From assembly GCA_003194525.1 (NCBI GenBank), contig NBIV01000116.1, positions 62,001 through 126,000 on the forward strand: a stretch of DNA of 64,000 bases, written 5' to 3'. Source of the DNA: Gracilariopsis chorda. Taxonomy: Eukaryota > Rhodophyta > Florideophyceae > Gracilariales > Gracilariaceae. The translations under genes and the position numbers were made by a program. The notes under the pieces were generated by a model that was not told the DNA's origin, searched no databases, and saw only the letters and a program-made list of their open reading frames with translations. Shown one piece after another: positions 34,073 to 47,300 of this stretch (position 1 is its first letter; each line of letters begins with the position of its first letter).

Positions 34073-36430
34073 TTGGTTACAGGAAAAGAAGCGCTGGAAG
34101 ATCAATCGCTACCTACCTGCTTTCTGAAGTATGATAACTACAAGGTAAACATCTCTTTTGGGTTTTCTGTTAACCATTTGGTTCTGTGCACCACTATTTT
34201 GAATACGGGAGCTGGACCAAATCTGTTTATTGAGAAGTTATTGTCACGGAAGCTCTTTGACACGGTACAATCATTTACACTGACGAACCCTTTGATGGAT
34301 GCAAATGATCGACTATTAGCCGTCTGTCGCAGCATGGACCAAGTGGTAGCCGTAGGAACTCTCAAGATCCGGGTACGGTGTATCGTGACCAACCAATTTT
34401 TGCAACCGATTGCATCCTTGAAACTACGTTCATTGAAACCTATGTCCGAGAAATTCTGCCTCGAACCAGAACGGTATTGTTCCAGAAGAGGCCTAGAGTA
34501 GCCATAGTTTGTTGGCTAAAATCGAAAATTGTATCGACACAATGGAAGGAAAAGCCTTTGGCAACAATATCCAGTATGGTTCGACTTGCGATGTCCATCC
34601 GGATTCCACCCAAGCATCAAGTGGTGGCCTAAGTGATATGCGGTCTACCTGGTCTACTAGCACTAGAATACCAGAATAAGCTATTGGAACCCCACATGAC
34701 CATGATGCCAAACGGAATCGTGGACAAACTACTGAATCAAAACTTACAGGTATGCTTAAGCAAGTTCAGTAACCACACAGGCATATTGCTCAAGAACACC
34801 CTTATGGAATTAACGTCTCCCGTCCTGAATAGTACTTTTACCCTGAAACCACAAACATTGTCCAGAAAACTCTACCCTAAGGAGGGGGGGGCAAAACCGA
34901 TGGCGGAAGAAGAGAAACCAGCAGGCCGGTAATTACTGAAACGTCACTATCTCCGAGCGAGAGTACCAACTAGAAAGAGGATTTAAGCATCAGATCTGAA
35001 GGGCAACCTTCTAAGTACCGTATTTTTGACATATTTAATCCGTTTAGTACCATTTGTTCAGGTCACCTATGGGTGATCAAAGCCACGGAACAAGGTATCG
35101 CCTTCGTTCCTGGACCCAACCCGATACACAAACTACCGTACTGCGCAGGTCCAAAAGCCCGAGAGGATGAAATCCAAGACCTGCGAAGAATGTTAGAGGA
35201 AGGGGTTATCGAGCCCACATATGCGGCGTGGGCCAGCCCAGTGGCGTTAGTCCAATCAAGGGACACACCAGACTGAAGTTCTGTATTCACTATCGTAACC
35301 TAAACGATACCGTTAGATATTCGAATCCAATACCTAGAATGGACGACTCTTTACATTCTCTGGGGGATGCAACAATGTTCACCAGACTGGATGCAAATTG
35401 CGGTACTGGCAATTTGAGATACCAAAGGAGGATAGGGTCAACACTACATTGACCTGGCACGTGGGTCTCATCCCTTTCTTTCGAATTCCATTTAGTCTTC
35501 AAAACGCGCCTGCTACGCAGCAAGCTCTAGATACCATTCTATCGAAGGTAATACGCCAGATCGCAATGGTGTTCATAGATGACGCATTCAATTACTCCAG
35601 GTCAGTTTAAGAACACTCTGGGCACGTCCTAACGGAAGTCCAGGTTCTTAATTCGTGTTGGAGTCACGCTGGAGTTACGTAAATGCGTGTTCTTTGAACA
35701 AAAGGTGGGGTATCTGGGTCACATGATCAGCCCAGGTGGCCTGCAAGTAGCCGAATGCATCATCTAAGCGTTTTAAGAAACCAAAAAACCACGGATCCAA
35801 ACGGATATACGTCTCCTTTTTGGTTTTGGTAATGTATGCCGACGTTTTATCAAGAGGTTCGCTAAGATTACAGCTCCCCTTAACAAGGAGCTGCGTAAAG
35901 GACAATTAGGTTGGTTTTGATACGTTGAGGGGGACAAACGTCAAGCGTTCCAGAAGCAGAAAGCTGCGCAGATCTCCACACCAATATTGGCTTTACCCAA
36001 TTCTGGTTATCACCACACCCTTGATACAGATACATCCTCTGATTCGGTAGGATGTGGCGTAATATGAGACCAAGTGGATGGGAGCAAGTTACCAATCGGT
36101 TGCTGGAGTAGAACGCTCACCAAAACGAAGCATACCTGCACCGTGCTGGAGAAGAAATGCCTAGCGGTGGTTTAGAGCATTCTGATGCTCTATCCTTACA
36201 CCTATGGAAGGACGTTCATCCTGTGAACTGATCATGATGCCTTAAGGTGGATAATGGGCCTCACGGACGCTTCTTTACACTTCTGTAGATGAAGGTTAAG
36301 TATATCGAAGCTTGAGTACGAGGTACAATACCCGTGGTTGTAAGGCAAAATGTAGCCGACACCATGTCACGCTTGAATAACAATGGGCTAGAAGAAGCAT
36401 CAGTGGAGGACAATATCACTTGGTTGACTA
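34073..36430 (+). pseudogene. G1 protease, RT and RNase H
   Basis: Protease: TILNTGAGPNLF (near 34195; DTG has become NTG, losing the catalytic Asp). Then comes a linker homologous to G2. RT: LPYCAGPKAREDEIQDLRRML (near 35130, first 14 residues conserved), IPRMDDSLHSLGDATMFTRLDAN (35330-35395), and FIDDAFNYS (near 35570), where YLDD has become FIDD. RNase H: TLDTDTSSDSVGCG (near 36020) and TDHDALRW (near 36230). It ends NVADTMSRL near 36360. Numerous stops make it long dead. Confidence 0.85.
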
Positions 36431-37089
36431 TCTAATCTACTTAAGAATGTTTCTGACAATGAGCAAGTTCACTCCTTAGAATACGTGAATAAACGCACAT
36501 TTATTTCCCTCCAAACGAATAGCCAATGATAATCAACCGATTTGCCCCACTTGCGCGAGTCGTTCGAGCACGTGTAAGATCTGTCACTCTCGACAGCCTC
36601 AACTTCTATCAGCCCCGTCGAACCCGTCTCACACGGGGATATCTCTGAGGTCCAATGAAGAGACAAATTGAGGGTGCATCCAATCGGGCCGTACTCTTCC
36701 AATTCCGTGTACACGCTGTTGGTCTTCGGGCCGACGGAGCCCAGAATCTCTTCCAAAAGGAACCAATTCAACGTGCCACGGTGAACATCAATTTACTTCA
36801 ATTTAGCCTGTATTATGCACAAGTTTTACATTAATATGAACAGGCGCGGTAGAATAGAATTCTTACGGTTGTTCAAACGGCATAGTTGTAGGTAGCGAAG
36901 CTTTATTTGGGACATATTGGCCATGGCATTAGATGACAGTTGAAACGAAGGAGCAAGAAGAGTGAAATAGGTTGTAGGTGTATGCCTCAAGAAGAGTGGT
37001 CTGCAACTTCAGATCACATTCTAGCTTAAATAGAAAATCATTAACACATTAGCCAATAGGCAACATCGAAACGTATTCTATTCTAACAA

Positions 37090-37497
37090 CAAAAAGCATG
37101 TACATACGTACTTATATCTACGTATGCCCTTCTAAACAATAATAGTTATACGTTACGTAGTGCATATGTAGGCTTCACAGTACTGGAAACGTATACACTT
37201 ATAACCGAAATAGCAATGCTTTGCATAGTGCATAGGTGGACTGCGCAGTACTGCAAACGGATACCCTTCTAAAGAAAATAGTTGCAATCTATGTAGTGCT
37301 TACGAAGGCCGCGCAGTACTGCAAAGTTATACCCTTCTAACAAAACTAGTTTTAATCTATGTAGTGCATACGGAGGCCATACAATGCTACAAACGTAGAT
37401 CTCTCTAACAAGAATAGGAATTAGCTACACGATTCATATGTAGGTAAAACCGTCCTCGATATGTACTGAGGTCTAACAGCAATACGAAATAAGAATG
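37090..37497 (+). repeat. 68-bp tandem repeat, six units
   Basis: Unit starts fall exactly 68 bp apart: 37090, 37158, 37226, 37294, 37362 and 37430. The middle units share TAGTGCATA...CAGTACTGCAAACG...ACCCTTCTAA. The outer units are more diverged, and traces continue to about 37560. No spacers or coding frame are present. Confidence 0.85.
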
Positions 37498-38561
37498 TAA
37501 TGCATATGTATTTTGTAAAGTGCTACATATGTAAACTATCAATGTACTGCTGGTGTCAGAAACATCCTGAGACCATGAGAACGATAGATACACTTCTGTA
37601 TCATACAGTAAACTGTTATGCACGACAAGTTCTCTACTTAAGCGGCAGAGACGGTACACATTCCATCTAAAGGTGATCACCCAATACCTCAATCTCTCTC
37701 TCATTCCTGCAATCCAACTTCAGTTGTTCTTCCCATCGACCCTTATCAAGAAGTAATGGACCCCTATGGGTAGCAGTTTGTCGTCCAAAGGGATAATATA
37801 CAGCCAGTGCATCATTGAGACATAACCGATAAGCTTGTGGGGGTGGATTTTGGAACTAGAACCGACCTTCCCAAAAATTTTATGGAACTTCATAACCCTG
37901 AAGAGATGTACTTGAACTGCTCTCATTCTTCTGGCATTCATCAGAAACGAGAGAGAACGGTTATGCGGCTCGCTGGGAGACCTCGTCAAGGTAGTCACTA
38001 TGGAGCAAACTATTTCTAGTATGCAAGTGCAGGAAATGTTAGTCAAGTCCTCCCACGTCCGCGTTCTTCACATCAGGAGTACCAACTAATCCCTGGCACA
38101 CTTCCAGCGTGCCGTGGGACGTGCGGTACAAACAGTAATCGAGCAAACTCTATGTCCTCTCAAATACTCGGGGTTCCTGCTTCGTATTCATATGTGCAAG
38201 TATTTGCGCGCAGTTCTGCCTCTGCTAACATGTTCCCGAAGGAACATGTTGTGGATGTAAAAGCACCAGATTGCTTAGAGTTTCTCTCAGTCGAGTGCAT
38301 ATCAATTCGCAATTTGAAGACATATATCGCTTCCGTTCTTTTCAGACGCTATCAACACACCTAAATGAGTTTTTTAGAAACCGTAGTCACATTCATGGAT
38401 ATGACGTACGTTCGTGGTGGAGGTCCGTCATTTCTTCGGCTTCAAGGCAATGTGTCTCTTTCTGTTCCAGACCATGACGTTCTCTACACATATTTGTTGT
38501 GAGAAGGTCCTCCAGGTCTAAAATCACAGGATTGTAATTCTTCTTTCAAGATACCAATGGT

Positions 38562-40575
38562 GTGTCACTTGAATATTCGATACGTGGATCCGAATTTGTA
38601 CGATCGCTTGCAGCGATGACCAGACAATACCGTGCAAAGGTACAAATATTGTTCAGATCAGACGAAACTGTTCGAAAGAGATCAGAAACGGACGAGCCCA
38701 TTATGCATATCACTGCAGATGCTTTACAGGAAGGAGTAGCTGTCCGGAACCATCAAGTTATCCATGAAGCCCGACTACAGATGAGCTCCGGTGCTGGACC
38801 TTTACCAGAAGACAGCCGAGGCAGAAATCTCCCAATGACACATTTTGCCGTAGTGGATTGTTCAGTTCAGAACCCCTAGTTCCCCAACAGATCGGGGAAG
38901 AGAATCCCATCACCTGTCAACCGGAAATCTTCGATGTGTTCTTTTCAAATACAAGCGTGAGAAGCCCGCTTCAATGGAGGCTGAGAAAGAAGGTTCATCA
39001 CTGCTTTACCCTCACGTTGAGATTCATGCCCCGTATGATACAGCCAAATATAATGCATCCACGGATGCGAAAAACCGAGAGGAAAAGATCTTAACATGGG
39101 CAGAACACTCTAAGCGAAGACTGTATACCGATAATGTGCTGCTGAACTCTGGCACTCTTTTCCAAAAATAGTAGGTTCGTATTGGCACAAACTTTGAAGA
39201 CTTGAGACTTTGCTACTTGGAAACAGAACGAATGAGACTGCTTTACGAACTTGAGCTGTGGGCTGAGTCTAGTACCAGAACAGATGAACTTGCCCTCCCG
39301 GTAAACTATTCCTTTCAGGTAATCACAAAATCTCTTCGGCGTTTTGGAGACAGATACACCTGGATTTGCAAAAAAAAGGTCACCCTACTAGGCTCCTCGA
39401 TGCTTTTCGTCACAGTCACAATGAAATTATGGCTGGAAGAGATGAGAAGGTTTGCTATAGACAACGAAAAGACCGCAGCATTTTCTTCACAGGGAGACAG
39501 AAGCCGGCGTCTTGATAGGCCAGATATTATTAAACAAGTTCACAATCAGTAAGCAAACTCAATCATGAAGGATCTCTATAATAATTCAGAAGAGCTCTTT
39601 GGCTTGAAATGCTTTTGTATGGCCGCCAACCGTGAGTTACAGGAGAAAAACACTCAACATCATCATATTCTTCTTTGGTTGGAGGGGGACGGAATTGAAG
39701 ATTCGAATATCATTAACACTTTGGTCAAAGCCGAACAACCTCAGAGTGGCTCACCCAAAGACCAGCAACTCCGAAAATTGGTGAATAAATTCAATATGCC
39801 CAGACATTCTCCATATTGCCGTGGTCGTACCTCTGATGGGAGGTGCCAATTGGGGTATGATAGACAAAAATTTGTTGCTGAAATATCGATAAATGAGTAT
39901 ACAAACTGAGTAACCTATGGAAGAAGAAAGATAGAAAATTTGAAAGTGGTTCCGTACAATCCGAATCTCACAAGAAAGTACAAGGCTCACATCAATTTTG
40001 AAAAAAGCAAAGGTGGCAGCGCTGTATCATGCATGATGAGTTATACTTTCAATAGTGCCAAGGAAAAGGATTTGGTTGAATCAAGTCGAACAGAAAGCCA
40101 ATCAGGAGCACAGAGCGACATGCTTCTAAATGAGATCAGGGCGTATATGACAGTGAGATTGGTTTGCGGGTTTGAAGCTGCATGGAACCTCTTTGAGTTC
40201 AGGCATGCTTGCATCAATTCAACTATAAAAGCAGCAGACGTACACCTCCGTGGAGAGTGACAGGTTTTGATTCGAAACGTAAGACTCACTAGACGTCTGA
40301 AGTCTTCCATGCTAGAAAGATATCTGAAACGCCCCTTCTGGTACATGGATTTGGAGTACATGACATACTACGAGATTGTACGTGTATACGATACTCAACC
40401 CCACTCTGTACCAGAGTCCGAATATTCTAGGGATGGAGAATGTCCAGGAATGTACGTTTTGCAACAATCCGAAAATGATCCAGCTGTGACTAGAATTAGA
40501 TTGGCGTCCCCCAAAAATCCTGAACTACTTCGTTCTTCGAATATTGCTCATGAACTCTACATTCAGCTCCTTTGA
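38562..40575 (+). pseudogene. Helitron Rep (HUH nuclease) domain
   Basis: From 39565 to 40575 one frame is readable with stops at 39907 and 40258. The HUH motif appears as NTQHHHILLWLEG (near 39655). Downstream are KVVPYNPNLTRKYKAHINFE (39943-40002) and NEIRAYMTVRLV...EAAWNLFEF (40120-40200), both diagnostic for Helitron Rep. Of the YxxxY pair expected near MMSYTFNS only one Tyr is left. Upstream (38562-39550) pieces match weakly in other frames. The Rep would nick and join DNA during rolling-circle transposition, but this copy cannot. Confidence 0.82.
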
Positions 40576-41322
40576 TGATCCGAAACGTGCTGGGAACAAA
40601 TCTTACTCAAACTATAGACAAGCGGCAGTAGCCTGTGGAATATCTATCCAGGGTAGGAAGTACGATAGGACATTTGATGAGGCAGTAGGGTACTATTCTA
40701 CTCCTTCTGAGCAGCGTTATTTGGTCTTCATTTTCTCTCAAAAAGGGGTAAATCCTAAAACGGTGATTGAAAAGCACAAAAGAGCTCTAACTGAAGATAT
40801 AACCAAGGGAAAGAGAGCACAAAGAATAGAAGAACTCCGTCGACGAATCATTGGGATTTCGGAGAGATATGGTGGTCAGCTTATCAAAAATAGTCCCTTC
40901 TTTCATCATACTGTATCAAAACTTCATCTCAGAAATTTCGAACTACAATTAACAGAGAAACAAGCCAAAATACGACGCAGCTCTTCTTTGAGGTCCACGC
41001 AAAGGTTAAAATAGTGATATGGTTATCTGAAAGAAGGCAAAAAGCACGTTTTTGACAATATAATGAGAGAAATTCAGTATCGAGAGAAACTGAGACAGTC
41101 CGAAATACTCAAAACATACGGAAGCGTATTCTTCATAAAACGACGAGCGGGGACAGAGAAGACCTATCTCCTATTTTTGCTGTACGATATTGTTGAGAAC
41201 GAAGGGCTATTTGTGCAGATAAGAGTCACGACAGGTATTGCTGCTGCATTATATGAAGGCGGAACAACTTTGCATGGCTTGGTTAGATTGAGAGGCGATG
41301 AAAACAAAGATTCGGAAAGTAG
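40544..41322 (+). pseudogene. Helitron Pif1-type helicase, left half
   Basis: YRQAAVACGI and STPSEQRYLVFIF...RALTEDI (40610-40800) match the Rep-helicase linker of Helitrons. The Walker A motif reads FFIKRRAGTEKTYLL (near 41135), with two glycines replaced. GIAAALYEGGTTLHGLV (near 41240) is the next helicase motif. The frame is cut at 41322 by G2 and resumes at 53123. Confidence 0.85.
41318..41322. repeat. G2 target-site duplication, left (AGTAG)
   Basis: AGTAG precedes the LTR start TGAAGTGCAACG and recurs at 53118-53122 after the LTR end TTGCACCACA. Joining across it restores the Helitron helicase order (motif Ia, then Walker B). Confidence 0.93.
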
Positions 41323-42148
41323 TGAAGTGCAACGCCCTCAGGGAGGGATCCTTGGTACTTGAATGCTTTCCCTATATTATCGGTTGTGTAGTGTGTATAT
41401 GAACTACGCCCCACAATGGTGGATATGGACACGTGGGACACGGTTTTGGGTTCATTGGCGGTTGGCCACAGTAGTGGATGTTGCCACGAAATGTGGAGTA
41501 TTTTTGTTGATTTTATTTATTATTTTCACACCCATTTCTGGGAAGCTAGTACTTAGTGCGACGGCGCACTGCCGTCGCACCAGTAAACCTTCCCCAACAA
41601 GGGACCCCAACCTGGGTAATTGGCTCTAGTTGTCACCGCTTGCGCGCGTGCTCTACTCCTACTTGGAGGGAAACGCCATGAACCACCGGACATCTAACCC
41701 CCTTGCGCATCTAAAGGGACCCATCACTGGGAGTCATATAATTCCAAATGCATTGGTGTTTCGCCCTGTATAGGGATAATGTTACCGGCATCGCCGTTCG
41801 CCCCCGTCGCTCTCGCGACTCACTTCGTCCTCTCTTCCTCCTCTTCGCCCTTCCTTTTTCCCCTTTTTTTGGTAGCACCTCCCGCTATCTGCGGCCCTCG
41901 TGTGCGCATCCGCTCACACACCCCCACTGGCGTGGAAACCTACCTCTGGCAAGGACGCATTCCCGCTCTCGCAGATACTGATTCTTGTCGTAAACCCTCT
42001 TGCGCTAGTCGTGGAGGGTGGCCTCGGTCTTACAAACCGACTCCGCCATGCCACCCCTAGAGGGGCTTTACCCAACTGGGTTCACCTCCACGGAGGAAAG
42101 ATCCCGAACGTCTTTCGGTGTTTTTCCCCTTTGGGGCGTTGCACCACA
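41323..42148 (+). repeat. G2 5' LTR (826 bp)
   Basis: It starts TGAAGTGCAACGCC and ends GCGTTGCACCACA. The last 125 bp consist almost entirely of adjacent short hairpins (see findings). AT-rich TTATTTATTATTTTC near 41513 may contain the promoter. Confidence 0.93.
41556..41580 (+). repeat. 10-bp stem, 5-nt loop hairpin in the G2 LTR
   Basis: GTGCGACGGC and GCCGTCGCAC surround GCACT. The same hairpin is conserved at 51605-51629 in the 3' LTR. It could act in RNA 3'-end formation or packaging. Confidence 0.7.
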
Positions 42149-42151
42149 AAG

Positions 42152-42164
42152 TGGTCTCCCGACC
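42152..42164 (+). promoter_or_regulatory. G2 primer-binding site
   Basis: TGGTCTCCCGACC, three bases after the LTR end, fits the 3' end (...GGAGACCA) of an unidentified tRNA. Its first bases pair with the LTR terminus in the hairpin ACCAC-AAA-GTGGT (42143-42155). Confidence 0.65.
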
Positions 42165-42253
42165 TAGAATCGGTTTTTGTTTTCCCTCTTATGAGGTTTG
42201 TTTTCATTCACTGGAAGGTCCGTGATCGTTTCCCGTCGTAACGGTATTCTCTC

Positions 42254-44398
42254 ATGTCGAGAAATCCCTCCGATGCGGAGCCAGTGGTTAGGCGTAGTCG
42301 CTCCCGCGAAAACGCGGACACTTCCGAAGTTCGGTTCGTACCCCGTATCCCTATACGGACAACTTCCAGCCGTGCAGGCGCCGCTTCATTGCGGAATGAT
42401 ACCCCCGACCAGGAACCCCGGAACCTCCTTTTGCCCTCGTTATCACACCCGCAGGGGAATGCAGCATCGACTCCGGCTGCTGCCGCAGTGCCCCAGGCAC
42501 CCTGGCCTGCTCACGCTGTCGCGGCTTCAAGCCCCCGTGGAACGGGCGATAACACCCCCCAGGAGACTTCCCTGGAATCCCAGGCCCACGCTCTGTGGAC
42601 CGCCAATGACATCCATGTAGGGGAACTAAAATCCCTCGAAGAGGTGGTCTTGGCAACCCCCGTAAAGGAGGTTGCCGAGGAACTCCGTATTTTAAGGTCT
42701 GACGTCAACTCCGTGGTGGAGAGTTTGGGACAACCCGCCACCTTCATCGAAGGAGTTGAAGCCCGATGTAATCGGATTGGTGCCCGCCTGGAGACGCTGG
42801 AGCAGTTCGTCCTCATGGACAAACCATCCCCCGATAATCCAGTAAACGAGGCATCGCACAACGACCAACTTGCTGGGAAGAAGAAACGCCGTCATCGATG
42901 GAAACACCACTGAAAATATTCGGACTCTGATTCTTCGACATCGTCGGACTCATCCCGAAACCATTCGGTTAGCTCGAGCTCCTCGGACTCCGACTTGGAG
43001 GACGAGAAGCGAGGCTACTTCTCCCGCTCGAAGCGGTCATCGGCCACTGAAGGTGTGATCCGAACCCCCCAGAAGGGGAGAAGACACCCTGGTCTCCGGG
43101 AATTGAAACCGACAAACCGGGATTACCGGAAGCTTTTATCATACCGGTACTACCGGCTCAACGATTCGTCACTTGGACGTACGCCCCGTGGTACGGGAAA
43201 GGTGCGAGAATGCATTAAGCGAATGCAGCTGTCGCTCCCCAACCAGTATTTTACTGGAGAGGACCCAGTCCTGGTACTGGATTTCTTATCCCGCTTTGTA
43301 GCGGAGGCCGACATCCTCGATATGAATGAGGGACAAGCCTATTTGGCTTTACCGTATTTCCTACGGGGTGTGGCGGAGGACCAATACAACTCTGTCAGAG
43401 GATCTTCCCGCGCCTCCGAGGGAGGAGATACTTGCTGGCCGGAAGCGGTGCAGTATCTACTGCGTTCCTACGCCACAAAAACCGCTATTCAGCATGCTAT
43501 CCTCGCTTTGTGAGATACACGCCAGCGTGCTGGAGAGACCGAGACCGATTACTCGGTGCGCCTTAACAAGGCTTTCCACAGATGTGGTAACGTATACCCC
43601 GCTGTGGAGCGCAGTACCACGTTCATCGATGGTCTTGACCCGGCAATCCGAAGTTTAGTTACCCGTTATCGGGAGGACAAGCGGAGGATCACCTATCTCG
43701 AGCTGGTCCAACACGCTGGAGCGGAAGGGGATGCACTTCGTGCAAGAACTCCGAACAATCGGTCTAAATCCGCCAAGGCGTTGTTGCTAGAAAGCGAAGC
43801 TTCCTCACTCTCGCTTACTGCGGATGGGAACCCTGCACAGGGATTTGATACCGTGAATTTAGTGCAGGGGGATGGTGTGTCGATACCCACCAGTGATTTG
43901 CCGTCGACGACGGAGATGACCCGTGATACGGGAACAGAAGATCCCGTTCTATACGGTGGTAACCGTCGGGTCCAACCCCAACGACTCCCGTTTTCAAACG
44001 GTCATTCCCTTTATCAACAGCCTGGATGGACTGACACCCGCCCTGCGGTTCGCTTCTCCGATACTCGGAATAATAATCCGCGTGTCGCGGTGTTGGCTCT
44101 CATTTGCCACCTTTGTTATGCCCATGGCAATACCTCGCTTCAATGTATCTGTTCATTGAAGGATATGGCCAAGGTGGTGGCAAAATACGAGGCCCTCACT
44201 CCTGAAGAGAAACGTTCCGTCCCGACGGCTTCCTACCTCATTGCTAAAACGGACTTTTCCCATGCCCTACCACAGACCCCACGTGCGCGGCAAGCTTCAT
44301 ACACCCCGACTCGGGAGATCGCGCAACCATCCGTTGCAACCCCCGCTTATGTGGATAGAAACCCCCGTCAACCGGATGAAGCACTCGTTTCCGAGTAA
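42254..44398 (+). pseudogene. G2 gag, full-length frame with two TGA stops
   Basis: ATG 42254 to TAA 44396 is one frame of 714 codons, broken only by TGA at 42911 and 43511. Residues 1-200 are Arg/Ser/Pro-rich. A Ser/Asp run (SDSDSSTSSDSS) spans residues 220-245. A capsid-like region with LPNQYFTGEDPVLVLDFLSRF follows near residue 330. A Cys/His cluster, CHLCYAHGNTSLQC, resembling a nucleocapsid zinc knuckle, lies near residue 620. Gag would coat the element RNA. Both stops could arise from CGA by one C-to-T change. Pol begins beyond the TAA in the -1 frame. Confidence 0.88.
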
Positions 44399-47300
44399 AC
44401 AAACCCACCGCCGAAGGCGGAAAAGTAACTGAGGGAGTCTCCTCTTTGGGAGAGGCGTCCTCAGACAATAGGCTGTTGACGCCCGAGGTGTCCTCGCCTC
44501 GCTCCCCGGTGAAAGTCCTCTCGAGGAAAGACACCACTGACGCGAACTCTGCGCACCTCGGTGTGTTGCGTCGCCCGTGGATACAGGGTAAAAATCGCCG
44601 GATTCCCGGTAGATTCTTGGTCTTGGCCAACCGCAATTACAAGGTCTATGCCGACTTTGGCCTTGAACCCCAGTTTATGGTGAGGTTTCTCACCGTCCTG
44701 GAAACAGGTGCCGGCCCAACTTTGTTGTGGAATCATTTTTACCCCGCTTGTGCGGTCTCGTATCCGCTCTGAAGCGGTCCCCAACATTTCGGATGCGAAC
44801 AACAATCCGTTACAAACGGTGGGCACCGTGGACCTCGTCGTAAGACTTGGTACCTCTGTGGTGAAGTTGGACTTCATCGTTTGCCGTTCATTGGCAGCAC
44901 CAGTCATACTGGGATGTGATTACTGCGACAGATTTGTCGACGCAATCAGGCCCCGCCTCAGGCGTGTAGAACTTGAAGACGGATCGTCGATTCCGATTGT
45001 TCGCCGCCCGCTAAAGCGGTCCTCTCGGAAACAAGTTCCGCTCCCTGCTGCGCAGGAACCACCGCCCGCGTCCCGCGAGTCCACCAAGCTCCGCGTCGCT
45101 GCCTCGGTTTCTATACCGGCTGAGTTCCAAGTCTGGGTGCAGGTAAATTCCCGTCAACACGGTCTTCGGGTTATACAACCCCTCGCCTCGTTGTACGAGA
45201 ATTCCCAGCTGGAGCTGGCTAATGGAATTGTCTCCACTTCCCCGGATGTTGCTTTCCGGATATTGGTTGCCAACCTTGGCAAACACCCCCAGTATCTAAT
45301 AAAACACCAAGTAATTGGGAGTGTAACCCCCCATCCTATGGGAATGCTGCCGACGAAGATGACAGCCTCCGATGTACTCGGAGTTACCACCTCTTCTGAG
45401 GAGTTCGCCCCGCCGTCCGAAAACGTCAAGTCTAAGGAGGGGAAGGAAACCGCTACTTCAGCATCGAAAATACCGAGTAACTTGGAATTGCGAACCACAC
45501 CTGTTCCACAGGACAATGCTCCATCGAGCAACGACCGGATTGATCCGCAAAAGGAACTTGAAGCGCTGGACTTCAGCCACGTGCCAGAGTCGCACCGCGA
45601 CAAACTCCGTACAATGTTACGGGAACTCACCACAATGTGGGATGGCTCGCTTGGCGAGATTAATGCAACGGAACACCGGATCGATTTAATCCCCGGTGCA
45701 CGACCGGTTGCCCAACCCCCTTACGGGGCAGGTCCGAAAGCTTGGGAAAAGGAGCAGTCCCAAGTGGACAAGATGCTCCGCGCAGATGTGATTGAGCCCG
45801 CTCAATCACCCTGGGCATCCCCAGTTGTACTGGCTTTGAAGGCCGACGGAACCTGCAGGTTCTGTGTGGACTACCGCCGGCTCAATGCCGTGAATGTCAG
45901 GGACACGTACCCTATCCCTCGTATGGACGAGTGTATTGACGCCCTCGGAGACGCCACCGTTTCCACGGCTCTCGATGCCAATTGGGGATATTGGCAAGTA
46001 CCTGTCAGACAGGAGGATCGCAACAAAACCGCATTAACCTGCCACGCAGGAACGTACCGCTTCAAGCGGATGCCATTTGAGTTAACCAACGCCCCCGCCA
46101 CCTTTCAGCGTGCAGTAGATATTCTACTCAACCGCTTTAAATGGCGGAGTTGTCTGGTCTACCTTGATGATATTATCATCTTCTCCAACTCGTTGGACGA
46201 CCATCTCACTCACGTCCGAGAAGTTTTGATCGTACTCCGCGATGCGGGGACTACCCTCAAATTGAGGAAATGCAAGTTCTTCACAGATACTGTGAAGTAT
46301 CTGGGTCACATTATCCGTCCTGGACGGTTAGCGATCGAGAAAGCTCGAGTCAAACCCCTCGTTGAGGCGAAAGAGCCCCGTACTCAGACGAAACTGCGCT
46401 CCTTTTCGGGGCTGGTCAACGTCTATCGACGGTTTATCCCGAACTTTTCGGATACCGTGGCGCCCCTGAACGCGTTGTTGCGAAAAGGGAACCCCCCAAA
46501 GCTGGGAACATTTACGCCCGAGCAATCGGAAGCCTTTAACTCCTTGAAGGAGGCTGTCACATCAGCACCAATCCTACATCTCCCAAAACTTGGTTTGCCA
46601 TACTCCGTAGATACGGACTCGAGCGACTACCGAGTCGGGTGTGCTCTTTTTCAAACCACCCCCGAGGGGGAACGACACCCAATTGGGTATTGGTCGCGCT
46701 CGCTCAATGTTCATGAGCGGAACTACTCCGTATCGGAGAAAGAGTGCCTCGCCGTCGTATGGGCGATGACCACTCTGCGCCCCTACCTTATGGGAATTCA
46801 CTTGACCGTGTACACGGATCATTCCTCATTGAGGTGGTTGATGATTATCTCCGACCCGTCGGGACGCCTCATGCGCTGGAGACTCCGCCTCGCGGAATAT
46901 GACTTTCAAGTCATTTATAAAAAAAGTGCGCAGAACACCCAGGCCGACGCTTTATCGCGGTTACCCACAAGTGGGGAAGCACTCCCAACGGAGGATGATG
47001 AAGTCCCATGCTTCATGGCTATAGACCCGGATGATCCGGAACATGCCGTCGAGGCTAGGCCAGAAACCTGGGACGAGGATGCTGATTTTGACGAACTACT
47101 CGCATCGCGAGATAAATCTGAGAACCCGTTACCGGGAAACTTTGTACTGGTATCACCGGAAGAAATGATCCGAGAACAATTTGGCGACCCATTCTGTACG
47201 AGAATTCGTGCCCGTATCAACGGTGGTGAAGATCTCCCTTTCGGGGTAAACGACAAAGGCTACCTCGTAAGAAAGGTCGAAGCCCGCCCACAGATTGTGG

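Noticed and set aside
36469-36771. 100-codon minus-strand ORF at the left end of the Helitron
   Set aside because: It has no motif and no ATG-supported context, and it lies in non-coding terminal Helitron sequence.
37090-37497. CRISPR-like array
   Set aside because: The whole 68-bp period repeats with gradual divergence and no unique spacers. It is a tandem minisatellite in a eukaryote.
44380-44450. Programmed -1 frameshift site between G2 gag and pol
   Set aside because: Pol is in the -1 frame, but no slippery heptamer is visible around GTTTCCGAGTAAAC.
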